From the NCBI RefSeq assembly GCF_002849695.1, contig NZ_CP018937.1, positions 4,526,001-4,590,000 on the forward strand: a stretch of 64,000 nt of DNA, in the 5' to 3' direction. The position numbers and the translations under genes were made by a program. Below, one piece after another: positions 33,206 to 42,644 of this stretch (position 1 is its first letter; every line of letters begins with the position of its first letter). Source of the stretch: Bacteroides fragilis (GTDB lineage: Bacteria > Bacteroidota > Bacteroidia > Bacteroidales > Bacteroidaceae). The notes beneath the pieces are model-generated. The model was not told where the DNA came from and made no database searches. It worked only from the letters and a program-made list of their open reading frames with translations.

Positions 33206-34135
33206 TTAGTCTTTCATCTGCTTTATATTCCTTATTAGTCCGCTATACTTAGCCCTCTTCACGGCACTGCCTTTGAAGAGGGTTCTGTATTTCTCCTCGC
33301 TTAGTTGTTGCCAGTCTTCTTTCTTCATATTCATAAACTCCGGCGAGGGTTGCAGCTCCGGTGTCCGGCAAGGAGTGGCAAACCGGTTCCAGGGACAAGC
33401 TTTCTGGCATTCGTCACATCCATAAACACGGTTTCCCATCAGAGGGGAAATAGAGGCCGGAATTTCGCCTTTATTCTCTATAGTGAGGTATGAAAGGCAA
33501 CGGCGTGCATCCAGGCCGTACGGGGCTTCTAAAGCCTGCGTGGGACAGGCTTGCAGGCAGCGGTTACACGTCCCGCAGCGATTCGGCCGGGGGCGGTCGT
33601 ATGTGTCGGCTTCCGTGTTCAGGAAGAGTTCTCCCAAGAAGAAGGTAGATCCGGCACGGGGAATGATCAGCTGGGTATTCTTCCCGATCCATCCGAGGCC
33701 GGCACGCCAGGCCCAATAGCGTTCGGGTACGGGGGCGGTGTCACAGAACACACGTCCGTCCAGTTCCGGTACGTCTGATTCCTGTATGAAGCGGAACAGG
33801 GTGGTCAGCTTCTCACGCATGAGGTCGTGATAATCCATCCCATAGGCATACCATGCGAATTGGTACTCGTCCTCGGGTAACCGGGTAGCGGGGTAGTAGT
33901 TCAGGGCTACGGAGACTACGCAACGGGTGCCTTCGACCAGCAGAGCCGGATCACAGCGCTTGTCGAAATGGTTGGCCATATAAGCCATTTCGGCGTGCCT
34001 GCCCGAGCCCAGCCATTCCTTCAGAAAGTCCCGGTGTACGGGATCGACCGGCCCGGCCGGTGCTATGCCGCAAGCAGAAAAGCCGAGGCGCAAGGCTTCG
34101 GCTTTCAGGGCTTTACTGTTTATCTTCGTTTCCAT
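33206..34135 (-). CDS. queG: Epoxyqueuosine reductase QueG
   Basis: 309 residues. Two 4Fe-4S clusters: CGTCNRCLQACPTQAL and CDECQKACPWN, preceded by the cobalamin-binding domain (VVSVALNYYP, WAWRAGLGWIGKN). It reduces epoxyqueuosine to queuosine in tRNA, completing the pathway in which QueA (15900) acts. It is the last gene of the leftward DUF2723-deacetylase-queG operon, with the start overlapping the upstream stop. Confidence 0.95.
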   Translation of the reverse strand: METKINSKALKAEALRLGFSACGIAPAGPVDPVHRDFLKEWLGSGRHAEMAYMANHFDKRCDPALLVEGTRCVVSVALNYYPATRLPEDEYQFAWYAYGMDYHDLMREKLTTLFRFIQESDVPELDGRVFCDTAPVPERYWAWRAGLGWIGKNTQLIIPRAGSTFFLGELFLNTEADTYDRPRPNRCGTCNRCLQACPTQALEAPYGLDARRCLSYLTIENKGEIPASISPLMGNRVYGCDECQKACPWNRFATPCRTPELQPSPEFMNMKKEDWQQLSEEKYRTLFKGSAVKRAKYSGLIRNIKQMKD

Positions 34136-34749
34136 TATAGGATCTTAAATTCGTATCCTTCCTCTTTCAGGAAGTCGATGGCACGGGGAAGTGCGTATTG
34201 CAGGTTTCCGTTGTTCCAGGACTTCAGCGAATCGTGGAAGGTAATGATAGACCCGTTGCGGGCATATCTCATCACATTGGCCAGCACTTGCGGCGGGCGG
34301 AGCTTCTTACTGTAGTCTCGTGTGACGAGGTCCCACATGACGATCTTATAGTGGCGCTTCAGCGTCATGTACTGCATCCAGCGCATGTGTCCGTGAGGCG
34401 GACGGAACAGGTCCGTTTTCATCAGCTCGTTGGCCTTGTCTGTATTGGCCAGATAATTTACCGACAGATATTCGAAGCCGCGGATGTGGTTGAACGTATG
34501 GTTGCCGATGCGGTGTCCGCGTTCCACTACCATACGGAACACATCCGGATGCTTGCGGATGTTGTCGCCTACCATGAAAAAAGTAGCCTTGATGTTGTGT
34601 TTGTCCAGCAACTCCAGTACCCAGGGCGTCACTTCCGGAATGGGGCCGTCGTCGAAGGTCAGGTAAACTGCCTTCTCGTCAGGGTCCATCCGGAAGATAG
34701 CGTCGGGATAGATTGCACGGAAAAACCAAGGCGGTTGCTCTATAAACAT
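34135..34749 (-). CDS. Polysaccharide deacetylase (NodB family)
   Basis: 204 residues, no obvious signal peptide. Carbohydrate esterase family 4 motifs: VYLTFDDGPIPE (catalytic and metal Asp), GNHTFNHI (metal His pair) and FRPPHGHMRW. It removes N-acetyl groups from a glycan such as peptidoglycan or a surface polymer; without a signal it may act on a cytoplasmic or lipid-linked intermediate. The start shows MFIEQPPWFFRAIYPDAIF, typical of Bacteroidetes members. Co-transcribed with DUF2723 and queG. Confidence 0.88.
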   Translation of the reverse strand: MFIEQPPWFFRAIYPDAIFRMDPDEKAVYLTFDDGPIPEVTPWVLELLDKHNIKATFFMVGDNIRKHPDVFRMVVERGHRIGNHTFNHIRGFEYLSVNYLANTDKANELMKTDLFRPPHGHMRWMQYMTLKRHYKIVMWDLVTRDYSKKLRPPQVLANVMRYARNGSIITFHDSLKSWNNGNLQYALPRAIDFLKEEGYEFKIL

Positions 34750-34765
34750 CTTCTTCGGTTACAGA

Positions 34766-37700
34766 TTACTGATGGACTTTCATGCGTCCTACGTAAATGT
34801 TATATAGTTCGTTCACTTTCGGAGTATAGTTGCCGGCCAGTTTCGACTTGTATTTCTCCATCATTTTGGCTTCCATATCCAGTGCGCTGAGGTGCATGAT
34901 GAATTCACGCTGCGACATCAACAGATGATTGTCGTCCAGGCTGAGATACCAGGTGAGGTATTCCACAGACTTGTTCGCCAGTTCGTCGATGATCTGATCG
35001 GCTTTCGCGGTATCTCCCAACTGGTAGTAGGCTTCTGCCATCTCGAGTGCCCCGTTCTGGAAGTCGTAGGGTACGTTGAAGGCGGGAATCATCTTTTCGG
35101 CATATTCCAATGCGGCCAGCGCCTTGTCTTTCTTGCCTTCTTTCATCAGCTGTGTGATGAGTTGGGCGAAGATGCGGCGATGGGTGTAGCACATGCGCAT
35201 TGTGTTCTCGTCGATGTAGATGCCCGGCTTGTCGATGCCTCCGAACTTGAATTTGTTCATCAGGTTGTCGTACATCTTCTCGCTGTCGATGGTTGCTTCG
35301 AGCGCTTCCGTATCGAACGGGGTGAAGCGGTACGTGAGACCTTCCTGGATGAAATGCTCGCGCATATTCAGTTGGTTGTCCGTGCCTACGGTGATGGCCA
35401 TGTAGATGGGGCGTTCCCAGTTGGCGTTGGCCAGCATCTCGAGCATCATCAGCTCGCTCTTGTAGAGGGCGCGTTTGGGGTTGCCCTTTTCGTCTTTGAG
35501 CGAGATGTGCATATAGTCGGGGATGGAGTCGCCCAACGCTGCCGGGATCATCATGCCCGAGCGGCGTACGGCTTCTTTGTCGATCTTGACCACGATGCTG
35601 TCGGTCGGTATCACCGCTTGTCCGTCTTTGGTGCGTACCCAGTATTTCAGGATATTCTTCAGTTCGTAAGGATTATCTCCGAATTGTGCCCGGATGTTGT
35701 TCAGGGCTTCCGGGTTCTTGCCGTTCAGGACTTCTTCTTCGGCGGCTTTGTAGGCTTTGTCTATCTGCTTCTTGAAGTCCGGGCGGATGGGTACGTATTC
35801 GTTCTGTCCCTCCACGTATTCGGTTCTGTCCCAGGTGATGGGCAGTGCGGGGGAGTCATAAGCCGGGCGTTTCATCTGGTCGATGTACCAGTCGGTCTGC
35901 AGGTAGCTCAGGTTACAGGTGCGTGCGTCGGTGCGGAAACCTTCTGTCTCTTGGTTGTACCACAGCGGGAAGGTGTCGTTGTCGCCGTTGGTATAGATGA
36001 TGGGGTTGCCGCTTTCCTGAAGTGACATCAGGTAGTTCTGTCCGAAGTCGCGTGCCACGTAGCGTCCGCTGCGGTCGTGGTCGTCCCATGTCTGGCTGGC
36101 CATCTGTATGGGTACGAGCAGGCAGACTGCCGACGTAAGGGCTGCTGCGGGAACTTCTTTCATGTATCTGCGCAGGAGGTGGACGATGCCCGCTACACCC
36201 ATGCCGATCCAGATGGCGAAGGCGTAGAAGGAGCCTGCGTAAGCGTAGTCACGTTCGCGGGGCTGTCCCGGTGTCTGGTTGAGGTAGAGCACGATGGCTA
36301 TACCGGTCATGAAGAACAGGAAGAATACCACCCAGAATTGCTGGATGCCTTTCTGTCCGCGCCATGCCTGCCAGAAGAGTCCGATGACTCCCAGCAGAAG
36401 CGGGAGGCAGTAGAAGACGTTGTGTCCCTTGTTGTCCTTCAGTTCCTGTGGCAGGAGGCTTTGGTCGCCGTACATGAGGTTGTCGATGAACGGGATGCCG
36501 GTGATCCAGTTGCCGTGCTCTATTTCGCCGCTGCTCTGGATGTCGTTTTGCCGTCCGGCGAAGTTCCACATGAAGTAGCGCCAGTACATGAAGTTGAGCT
36601 GGTAGGAGAAGAAGAACTTAATGTTGTCCCACTGTGTGGGCATGTTCACCATCAGCATCTCTCCGCATTGGTCGTAGGGGACGTCATATCCGGTGATGTC
36701 CTGCCAGGACTTGTAATAAGGGGCGTGTGCCGAACTGTACATGCGGGGGAAGAGCATGTTCTGCGCGTACTCATATTCCACGCGTCCCGGAAGTTCGACG
36801 TACGAATCTTTTTCGTCCGGTGAGGTTTTCTCTTTGCGGACGTATTTGGTGTCCGCACTTTTCTGGCGGGGAACGCAATAGCCGTCTTCTACGTCGAGTG
36901 CTACTTTCGAGGAGTAGGCCGGGCCGTAGAACAACGGGCGTGTGCCGTATTGCTCTCGTCCTAAGTATTCGCCCAGCGTGAAGATGTCTTCCGGTGAGTT
37001 CTGGTCCATCGGCGTGTTGGCTACCGAGCGGATCACGATGAGGGCATACGAGGAGTATCCCACCATGATCATCATGGTGCAGAGCAGCGCCGTGTTCATG
37101 GTGCGGGCGGACATGCGTATCTTGGCGTTGAGCTTCGATGCGTAGAAGAGGTAGAGGGCCAGTGCGCCCAATACGAGGATGCCGATGATGACGGCGCCTG
37201 CTCCGTGTCCGTAGAACGGGATGCCGAGCATGGCGATGGTCAGCAGGAAGGAGAGGTTCATGTGGGTGCGGCTCTTCTCGTTGTAGCTTTCGTAGATGCC
37301 CCAGATGATGGCGGCTGCCAGTAGGGCGATGTAGACGATCACGCCGGTGTTGAACGGCATTCCGAGGGAGTTGACGAACAGCAGTTCGAACCAGCCGCCC
37401 ACTTTTACGACACCGGGTACGATGCCGTAGAGCACCGCTGCCACCAATACCATCGATCCGGCGAGTGCCAGCAGGGAGCCTTTACCGTTGGCGTTAGGCA
37501 CTTTCTTGTAGTAGTATACCAGTACGATGGCCGGCAGGCAGAGCAGGTTGAGCAGGTGCACACCGATGCTGAGACCTGTGAGATAAGCGATGAGGATGAT
37601 CCAGCGGTCGCTATGCGGTTGGTCGGCAACGTCTTCCCACTTCAGTATCAGCCAGAATACGATGGCGGTGAACATCGAGGAGTAGGCATATACTTCTCCT

Positions 37701-38128
37701 TCGACGGCCGAGAACCAGAATGTGTCGCTGAATGTATAGGCCAGTGCGCCTACCAGTCCGGAACCCATGACGGTGATCAGTTGTCCGCGGGTGATGGCGT
37801 TCTCGTCCGTGATGACGAGTTTGCGGACCAGGTGCGTGATGCTCCAGAAGAGGAACAGGATGCAGGCACCGCTCATCAGCGCACTCATGTAGTTGACCAT
37901 TTTGGCTACCAGTGCCGGGTCGTTGACGAATTGCGTGAAAAGGTTGGCGGTGAGCATAAAGAAGGGTGCTCCGGGGGGGTGTCCTACTTCCAGTTTATAG
38001 GCGGTAGTGATAAATTCCGGGCAGTCCCAGAAACTGGCTGTGGGCTCTATCGTCATGCAATAGACGGTAGCGGCGATCAGGAAGGTGATCCAACCCACGA
38101 GGTTGTTTACGGTTTTGTACTGTTTCAT
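34766..38128 (-). CDS. DUF2723 integral membrane protein (GT-C/POMT-like)
   Basis: 1120 residues. About 12 or more membrane helices in the first 700 residues, beginning with LVGWITFLIAATVYCMTIEPT and the family hallmark ASFWDCPEFITTAYKLEVGHPPG (Asp in an early loop, as in GT-C glycosyltransferases such as protein O-mannosyltransferases). A soluble C-terminal part contains TPR-like helices (KDKALAALEYAEKMIPAF). Probably transfers a lipid-linked sugar outside the cytoplasmic membrane; this is inferred from the fold. First gene of the operon, with a -7 box at 38170-38177, and the gene nearest to the OFF-oriented promoter of inverton A. Confidence 0.85.
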   Translation of the reverse strand: MKQYKTVNNLVGWITFLIAATVYCMTIEPTASFWDCPEFITTAYKLEVGHPPGAPFFMLTANLFTQFVNDPALVAKMVNYMSALMSGACILFLFWSITHLVRKLVITDENAITRGQLITVMGSGLVGALAYTFSDTFWFSAVEGEVYAYSSMFTAIVFWLILKWEDVADQPHSDRWIILIAYLTGLSIGVHLLNLLCLPAIVLVYYYKKVPNANGKGSLLALAGSMVLVAAVLYGIVPGVVKVGGWFELLFVNSLGMPFNTGVIVYIALLAAAIIWGIYESYNEKSRTHMNLSFLLTIAMLGIPFYGHGAGAVIIGILVLGALALYLFYASKLNAKIRMSARTMNTALLCTMMIMVGYSSYALIVIRSVANTPMDQNSPEDIFTLGEYLGREQYGTRPLFYGPAYSSKVALDVEDGYCVPRQKSADTKYVRKEKTSPDEKDSYVELPGRVEYEYAQNMLFPRMYSSAHAPYYKSWQDITGYDVPYDQCGEMLMVNMPTQWDNIKFFFSYQLNFMYWRYFMWNFAGRQNDIQSSGEIEHGNWITGIPFIDNLMYGDQSLLPQELKDNKGHNVFYCLPLLLGVIGLFWQAWRGQKGIQQFWVVFFLFFMTGIAIVLYLNQTPGQPRERDYAYAGSFYAFAIWIGMGVAGIVHLLRRYMKEVPAAALTSAVCLLVPIQMASQTWDDHDRSGRYVARDFGQNYLMSLQESGNPIIYTNGDNDTFPLWYNQETEGFRTDARTCNLSYLQTDWYIDQMKRPAYDSPALPITWDRTEYVEGQNEYVPIRPDFKKQIDKAYKAAEEEVLNGKNPEALNNIRAQFGDNPYELKNILKYWVRTKDGQAVIPTDSIVVKIDKEAVRRSGMMIPAALGDSIPDYMHISLKDEKGNPKRALYKSELMMLEMLANANWERPIYMAITVGTDNQLNMREHFIQEGLTYRFTPFDTEALEATIDSEKMYDNLMNKFKFGGIDKPGIYIDENTMRMCYTHRRIFAQLITQLMKEGKKDKALAALEYAEKMIPAFNVPYDFQNGALEMAEAYYQLGDTAKADQIIDELANKSVEYLTWYLSLDDNHLLMSQREFIMHLSALDMEAKMMEKYKSKLAGNYTPKVNELYNIYVGRMKVHQ

Positions 38129-38169
38129 TCAGACTATAGTTAGTTATTTGTTAACATGATAGACGGGCG

Positions 38170-38177
38170 CAAAGATA
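38170..38177 (-). promoter_or_regulatory. -7 box of the DUF2723 operon
   Basis: Minus strand TATCTTTG is an exact -7 match 41 bp before the DUF2723 start. No -33 TTTG at standard spacing. Confidence 0.5.
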
Positions 38178-38315
38178 ATGATTTACGTGAAGATAGCCGT
38201 AGAAAGTGTAGAGTTTTAGGAGTTTGGAGGGGAGAATTAAGAAACGGTAACGGTTGGTCTTAAATTAATAATAAGAATAGTTGAAGAAGAATTATTGTAT
38301 GGGAGAGCAAAGACC

Positions 38316-38478
38316 GTGTTTCAAAAAACGTTCGTCTGATGTAACAAAGATAAGTCGCTTTTTTCATCTGTGCAAATGTTTTTACATATATTTAATTATC
38401 AGGTGTTTATCTCTTCCTTTTGCCTTCAGTGCGCAGAGCCAAAACTGTGTTTCAAAAAAGGAACGTCTTTTGAAACAC
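38316..38478. promoter_or_regulatory. Invertible promoter A (OFF for lipoprotein A)
   Basis: Inverted repeats GTGTTTCAAAAAACGTTC (38316-38333) and its inverse with one difference (38461-38478) enclose about 130 bp. The left repeat contains AAACGTTCGT, a match to ARACGTWCGT, which I recall as the Mpi serine-invertase core. Inside is a perfect promoter on the minus strand: TATCTTTG at plus 38345-38352, 20 nt, TTTG at 38373-38376. It points left, toward the DUF2723 operon; inversion would point it at the lipoprotein gene 38625. Confidence 0.85.
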
Positions 38479-38552
38479 AAGATTCGTTCTATCTGTCTAA
38501 TTTACACAAACTTACCTCAAAATAAAAGCTGTATTCACAGCCTGCCATAACC

Positions 38553-38580
38553 GGTCTTCCCATTAATGAATGGGAAGACC
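38553..38580 (+). promoter_or_regulatory. 5' UTR hairpin of lipoprotein A
   Basis: GGTCTTCCCATT (38553-38564), loop AATG, AATGGGAAGACC (38569-38580): 12 bp perfect stem ending exactly 44 nt before the ATG. The same structure at the same distance occurs in all four copies. Confidence 0.7.
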
Positions 38581-38624
38581 TTGCTGAGTATGATCTATTT
38601 TATTCATTTTTAAACATTTGAGTT

Positions 38625-40226
38625 ATGAATACGAAGACAAAACTTCTGTATGTAGGCTTTCGTGCGTTAAGCACATGCTGTGTGTGCGCAGCTTTTTTAA
38701 TGATAACATCGTGTGGCGACAATGTTGTGAACCCCGACAGCCCGGAACCGGACGGAGAGGACATGATTCCTGTTACGGTCAGCCGGGTTGAGGATGGCAT
38801 CTATATGGAAAGCCATGTTGATACTCCCGACACAACCGGAAGAAGAACGCTTGTGGACGAATGGGTGCCGGTGAAAGAGCCACCCACCGGCAGGGCCATA
38901 CCCGCTGCCGTGCCTTACGAAGGGCCTTCAGCGGTACGGATGACGCTCTGCGAAGAGCCACAAGCCACTACCCGTGCCTCTACATTGGGCAACGGCATTT
39001 ATTTCCGGTTGATCGCTTTCCGTAAAGTAGGCAGCAATTACGTGTTCCAGTCGGCAGCGGATTTTACGACGAACGGGGCTTCCGCTCCCACACTCAGGCA
39101 AGGAAATCTGCTCACCAGAGCGGGAACCGTCCGTGTGATCGGATACTCGTTCAATAGTACGGCAGCGATGGGAACGATCCCTTCATCCTATGCTTATAAC
39201 AGCACTTCCGTCACTATCCCGAATATGAACAGTGACTTTATGGTCTATGACTCGGGGGACATAGCGAATGTGAGCACAATCAGCCACAATCTGTCGGTTA
39301 GTTTCACGCAGAAACTCTGCAAGCTGACGGTCAAGTTTTCTTTGTCTCAGTTTGTAAGCAACACGTTTACCAACTGTACGGGCGTATACGTTTCTCAGGG
39401 CGGCAGTACGTCTGCCTGGACGATAGGTCCCTCTACAAATAATGTAAGTGCCAATACCGGAAATACGTCCACATTCAGTATAGCCAATAATTCTACTGCC
39501 ACTGTACGGTTAGTTCCTTTCTCAGGTCCCCGGGCGATCACGGTGCATATCGGTACGTTGAAACTTAGTAATTACTTCAGCGCGAATAACCGGAATATCA
39601 CCTCAAGCCAGAATGTTCAGTTGCTGCCGGGAAAGAGTTATACCATTACACTGAAGTTTGAGTTGGGGATACAATTGGCGGCAAGTGACATTACCCTGAC
39701 GCAAAACGGATGCACGACAAATGATAAGAATAACTTGGCAAAGTTGAGATGGGCCACGGGAAATTTGAAGAGTACGGGAAGTGCTAATTACGTGTGGACT
39801 ACTGCAACGGATTATGGTTACTATTATACGTTTTATAGTACTTATACCGGAAATACAAATACCAATAACACAGATCCTTGCTCTAAATTGAATACTGCAT
39901 ACTATGGTACAGGATGGCATACCCCAAGTAGAAGTACTTTAATAATGTTGTCTCGGTGTACAAACAAAGTATTGGTTAATAAAGGCATGTGGTTTATGAA
40001 TAGTAGCACAGGTCTTTTTTTACCTGCTGCGGGATATCGTAATGATAATCAAGGAGGTAGTGGCACTGAAGCCACATCGAGCTCTGGTACTCAGGGATTT
40101 TATCAAAGTAGAGACGATGCAGGGGGAACACTTTCGTATTTTATGCTTTTCGGCAATGGGGCGATTGATGTTGGAGCTTTCCAAAAGAAAGACGGTAAAA
40201 CAGTACGTTGTGTAAAAGGAGATTGA
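38625..40226 (+). CDS. Phase-variable fimbrillin-like lipoprotein A (Fib_succ_major C-terminus)
   Basis: 533 residues. Signal peptide with lipobox MITSC (Cys30). Residues about 40-350 are beta-rich and resemble fimbrillin-like (Mfa-type) domains; the C-terminal 170 residues, from RWATGNLKSTG through WHTPSRSTLIMLSRCTNK to VRCVKGD, match the Fib_succ_major (FISUMP) paralogous domain, a C-type-lectin-like fold. The first 400 residues are nearly identical in copies A, B and D, while the last 130 differ widely. Probably a surface adhesin or fimbrial-type subunit. Expression should depend on inversion of promoter A. The gene is intact but its promoter points away in this sequence. Confidence 0.8.
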   Translation: MNTKTKLLYVGFRALSTCCVCAAFLMITSCGDNVVNPDSPEPDGEDMIPVTVSRVEDGIYMESHVDTPDTTGRRTLVDEWVPVKEPPTGRAIPAAVPYEGPSAVRMTLCEEPQATTRASTLGNGIYFRLIAFRKVGSNYVFQSAADFTTNGASAPTLRQGNLLTRAGTVRVIGYSFNSTAAMGTIPSSYAYNSTSVTIPNMNSDFMVYDSGDIANVSTISHNLSVSFTQKLCKLTVKFSLSQFVSNTFTNCTGVYVSQGGSTSAWTIGPSTNNVSANTGNTSTFSIANNSTATVRLVPFSGPRAITVHIGTLKLSNYFSANNRNITSSQNVQLLPGKSYTITLKFELGIQLAASDITLTQNGCTTNDKNNLAKLRWATGNLKSTGSANYVWTTATDYGYYYTFYSTYTGNTNTNNTDPCSKLNTAYYGTGWHTPSRSTLIMLSRCTNKVLVNKGMWFMNSSTGLFLPAAGYRNDNQGGSGTEATSSSGTQGFYQSRDDAGGTLSYFMLFGNGAIDVGAFQKKDGKTVRCVKGD

Positions 40227-40278
40227 TGACTTTTCAGAATATTCTTTAAATAATACTAGTCTTTTTGTGATAGGCATT

Positions 40279-40349
40279 AAACAATAATATTCACTTTTAA
40301 ACTAACCTATTAAACAAACTTGATTCAAAGGTTAGCATGAGGACAATGT
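40279..40349 (+). pseudogene. Decayed DUF4469 gene start after lipoprotein A
   Basis: AAACAATAATATTCACTTTT (from 40279) matches the intergenic tail before the intact DUF4469 gene at 47014, and 40322-40349 resembles the first codons of that gene with several changes. It shows the A unit once had the same downstream partner. Confidence 0.5.
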
Positions 40350-40363
40350 TGTGTCACATGCAA

Positions 40364-40409
40364 TTATAAAAGGCATGATCACAAGATTATAAAAGGCATG
40401 ATCACAAGA
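40364..40409. repeat. Two tandem copies of a 23 bp unit
   Basis: The unit beginning TTATAAAAGGCATGATCACA occurs at 40364-40386 and 40387-40409 without difference, with a partial third copy. A hairpin with 10 bp outer arms (AGATTCTTTG/CAAAGAATCT, 40466-40513) follows. No gene seen between 40227 and 41051. Confidence 0.8.
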
Positions 40410-40622
40410 TTATAAAAGTGCTGATAACTTGGCATTTCCATATATATTGAACGAAATGAGAAACAAGATTCTTTGTTATGGACAGAAAGCGTTTTGTCTA
40501 TAGCAAAGAATCTGATATTGAATGAATATTTGACCAGTACCAGTTTGTTTCGTGCTGTAGATAAGTTCTGTAATGTAGATATAAAATTTGTCACATTACT
40601 CTTTTAAGGGTATGAGGCAAGT

Positions 40623-40689
40623 AACTAAGAAGATTTAATAAAAAGGCTATCTGTATAAACAGTAGCCTTTTTATTAAATCTTCTTAGTT
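40623..40689. repeat. 67 bp perfect palindrome, copy 1
   Basis: Two 27 nt arms (40623-40649 and 40663-40689) are exact inverses around the 13 nt spacer TCTGTATAAACAG. Each arm has an A5/T5 tract, so it should terminate transcription both ways. It sits just left of inverton B, where it would stop transcripts from the OFF-oriented promoter. The second copy at 44952 has the spacer inverted. Confidence 0.9.
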
Positions 40690-40741
40690 GTTATATCTAA
40701 ATGGAAATCAGTCCTATAAAACACATACTTTATTTTGAGAC

Positions 40742-40906
40742 TGTGTTTCAAAAGACGTTCGTCTGATGTAACAAAGATAAGTCGCTTTTTTCATCTGTGC
40801 AAATATTTTTACATATATTTAATTATCAGGTGTTTATCTCTTCCTTTTGCCTTCAGTGCGCAGAGCCAAAACTGTGTTTCAAAAAAGGAACGTCTTTTGA
40901 AACACA
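40742..40906. promoter_or_regulatory. Invertible promoter B (OFF for lipoprotein B)
   Basis: TGTGTTTCAAAAGACGTTC (40742-40760) and its exact inverse (40888-40906) flank 127 bp. AGACGTTCGT in the left repeat matches ARACGTWCGT. The internal promoter is on the minus strand (TATCTTTG at plus 40772-40779, 20 nt, TTTG at 40800-40803). After inversion, the start would lie near 40883, about 170 nt before the ATG. Confidence 0.88.
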
Positions 40907-40979
40907 AGAGTCGTTCTATCTATCTAATTTACACAAACTTACCTCAAAATAAAAGCTGTATTCACAGCCTGCCATAACC

Positions 40980-41007
40980 GGTCTTCCCATTCATTAATGG
41001 GAAGGCC
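40980..41007 (+). promoter_or_regulatory. 5' UTR hairpin of lipoprotein B
   Basis: GGTCTTCCCATT (40980-40991), loop CATT, AATGGGAAGGCC (40996-41007), ending 44 nt before the ATG. The inner part CCCATTCATTAATGGG is the exact inverse of that in copy A. Confidence 0.7.
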
Positions 41008-41051
41008 TTGCTGAGTATGATCTATTTTATTCATTTTTAAACATTTGAGTT

Positions 41052-42644
41052 ATGAATACGAAGACAAAACTTCTGTATGTAGGCTTTCGTGCGTTAAGCA
41101 CATGCTGTGTGTGCGCAGCTTTTTTAATGATAACATCGTGTGGCGACAATGTTGTGAACCCCGACAGCCCGGAACCGGACGGAGAGGATATGATCCCTGT
41201 TACGGTCAGCCGGGTTGAGGATGGCATCTATATGGAAAGCCATGTTGATACTTCCGACACAACCGGAGGAAGAACGCTTGTGGACGAATGGGTGCCGGTG
41301 AAAGAGCCACCCGCCGGCAGGGCCATACCCGCTGCCGTGCCTTACGAAGGGCCTTCAGCGGTACGGATGACGCTCCGTGAAGAGCCACAAGCCACTACCC
41401 GTGCCTCTACATTGGGCAACGGCATTTATTTCCGGTTGATCGCTTTCCGTAAAGTAGGCAGCAATTACGTGTTCCAGTCGGCAGCGGATTTTACGACGAA
41501 CGGGGCTTCCGCTCCCACACTCAGGCAAGGAAATCTGCTCACCAGAGCAGGAACTGTCCGTGTGATCGGATACTCGTTCAATAGTACGGCAGCGATGGGA
41601 ACGATCCCTTCATCCTATACTTATAACAGTACTTCCGTCACTATCCCGAATATGAACAGTGACTTTATGGTCTATGACTCGGGGGACATAGCGAATGTGA
41701 GCACAATCAGCCACAACCTATCGGTTAGTTTCACGCAAAAACTCTGCAAGCTGACGGTTAAGCTATCCTTGTCTCAGTTTGGGAGCAACACGTTCACCAA
41801 CTGTACGGGCGTATACGTTTCTCAGGGCGGCAATACGTCCGCCTGGACGATAGGTCCCTCTACAAATAATGTAAGTGCCAATACCGGAAATACGCCTACA
41901 TTCAATATTGCCAATAATTCTACTGCCACTGTGCGGTTAGTACCTTTCTCGGGTTCCCGGGCAATCACGGTGCATATCGGTACGTTGAAACTTAGTAATT
42001 ACTTTAACGCGAATAACCGGAATATCACCTCAAGCCAGAATGTTCAGTTGCAACCGGGAAAGAGTTATACCATTACACTGAAGTTTGAGTTAGGGGTACA
42101 ATTGGCGGCAAGTGACATTACCCTGACGCAAAACGGATGTACGGCAAGTGATAAAAATAATTTGGCGAAGTTAAGATGGGCCACGGGAAATTTGAAGAGT
42201 ACGGGAAGCACGAATTACGTATGGACTTCTTCAACAGATAGAGGTTATTATTATACATTTTATAGTACTTATACAGGGAACAAAACAACCAATAACACAG
42301 ATCCATGTTCTAAATTGAATACTGCATACTATGGTACAGGGTGGTATACCCCATCTGAAAATGACTACATTTCATTATCCCGATGTACAGATAAGGTGTT
42401 AACAAATGGTGGTATGTGGTTTATGAATAAGAGTATTGGTGTTTTTCTATTAGCTTCTGGAGGAATTGGTTGGGGGGGAGGTAGTTCGACTGGTGATCCT
42501 ACTAGTGGTGGGGGTACAGGAGGACAGTATTGGAGTTCAACATATAATAAAAACGATGCTAAACGCTTGTTGTTTTCCGATGGTTCAGCAGGAATAGCTC
42601 TTGATCATTTGACATCTGGACTGGCAGTTCGTTGTGTTAAATAA
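41052..42644 (+). CDS. Phase-variable fimbrillin-like lipoprotein B (Fib_succ_major C-terminus)
   Basis: 530 residues, with the same signal peptide and lipobox Cys30 as copy A and a nearly identical first 400 residues. The C-terminus carries its own variant of the Fib_succ_major domain: GWYTPSENDYISLSRC, then a glycine-rich segment around IGWGGGSSTGDPTSGGGTGG and QYWSSTYNKNDAKRLLFSDG, ending AVRCVK. The YWSS and VRC motifs are standard for this domain. Likely lipidated and surface exposed. Reading depends on inverton B, which is OFF here. No DUF4469 remnant is seen after it. Confidence 0.8.
   Translation: MNTKTKLLYVGFRALSTCCVCAAFLMITSCGDNVVNPDSPEPDGEDMIPVTVSRVEDGIYMESHVDTSDTTGGRTLVDEWVPVKEPPAGRAIPAAVPYEGPSAVRMTLREEPQATTRASTLGNGIYFRLIAFRKVGSNYVFQSAADFTTNGASAPTLRQGNLLTRAGTVRVIGYSFNSTAAMGTIPSSYTYNSTSVTIPNMNSDFMVYDSGDIANVSTISHNLSVSFTQKLCKLTVKLSLSQFGSNTFTNCTGVYVSQGGNTSAWTIGPSTNNVSANTGNTPTFNIANNSTATVRLVPFSGSRAITVHIGTLKLSNYFNANNRNITSSQNVQLQPGKSYTITLKFELGVQLAASDITLTQNGCTASDKNNLAKLRWATGNLKSTGSTNYVWTSSTDRGYYYTFYSTYTGNKTTNNTDPCSKLNTAYYGTGWYTPSENDYISLSRCTDKVLTNGGMWFMNKSIGVFLLASGGIGWGGGSSTGDPTSGGGTGGQYWSSTYNKNDAKRLLFSDGSAGIALDHLTSGLAVRCVK

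Noticed and set aside
34892..36025. Long plus-strand open frame of 377 codons opposite DUF2723 (also frames opposite DPP-IV and purD)
   Set aside because: They lie wholly antisense to well-supported genes in codon-biased sequence, have no recognisable domains and are compositional shadows.
40379..40594. Minus-strand 71-codon open frame between lipoproteins A and B
   Set aside because: It runs through a tandem repeat and a hairpin, has no recognisable family and no promoter; treated as non-coding.
40623..40689. Insertion-sequence terminal repeats
   Set aside because: The arms are separated by only 13 nt and no transposase is near; a terminator-type palindrome is a better fit.
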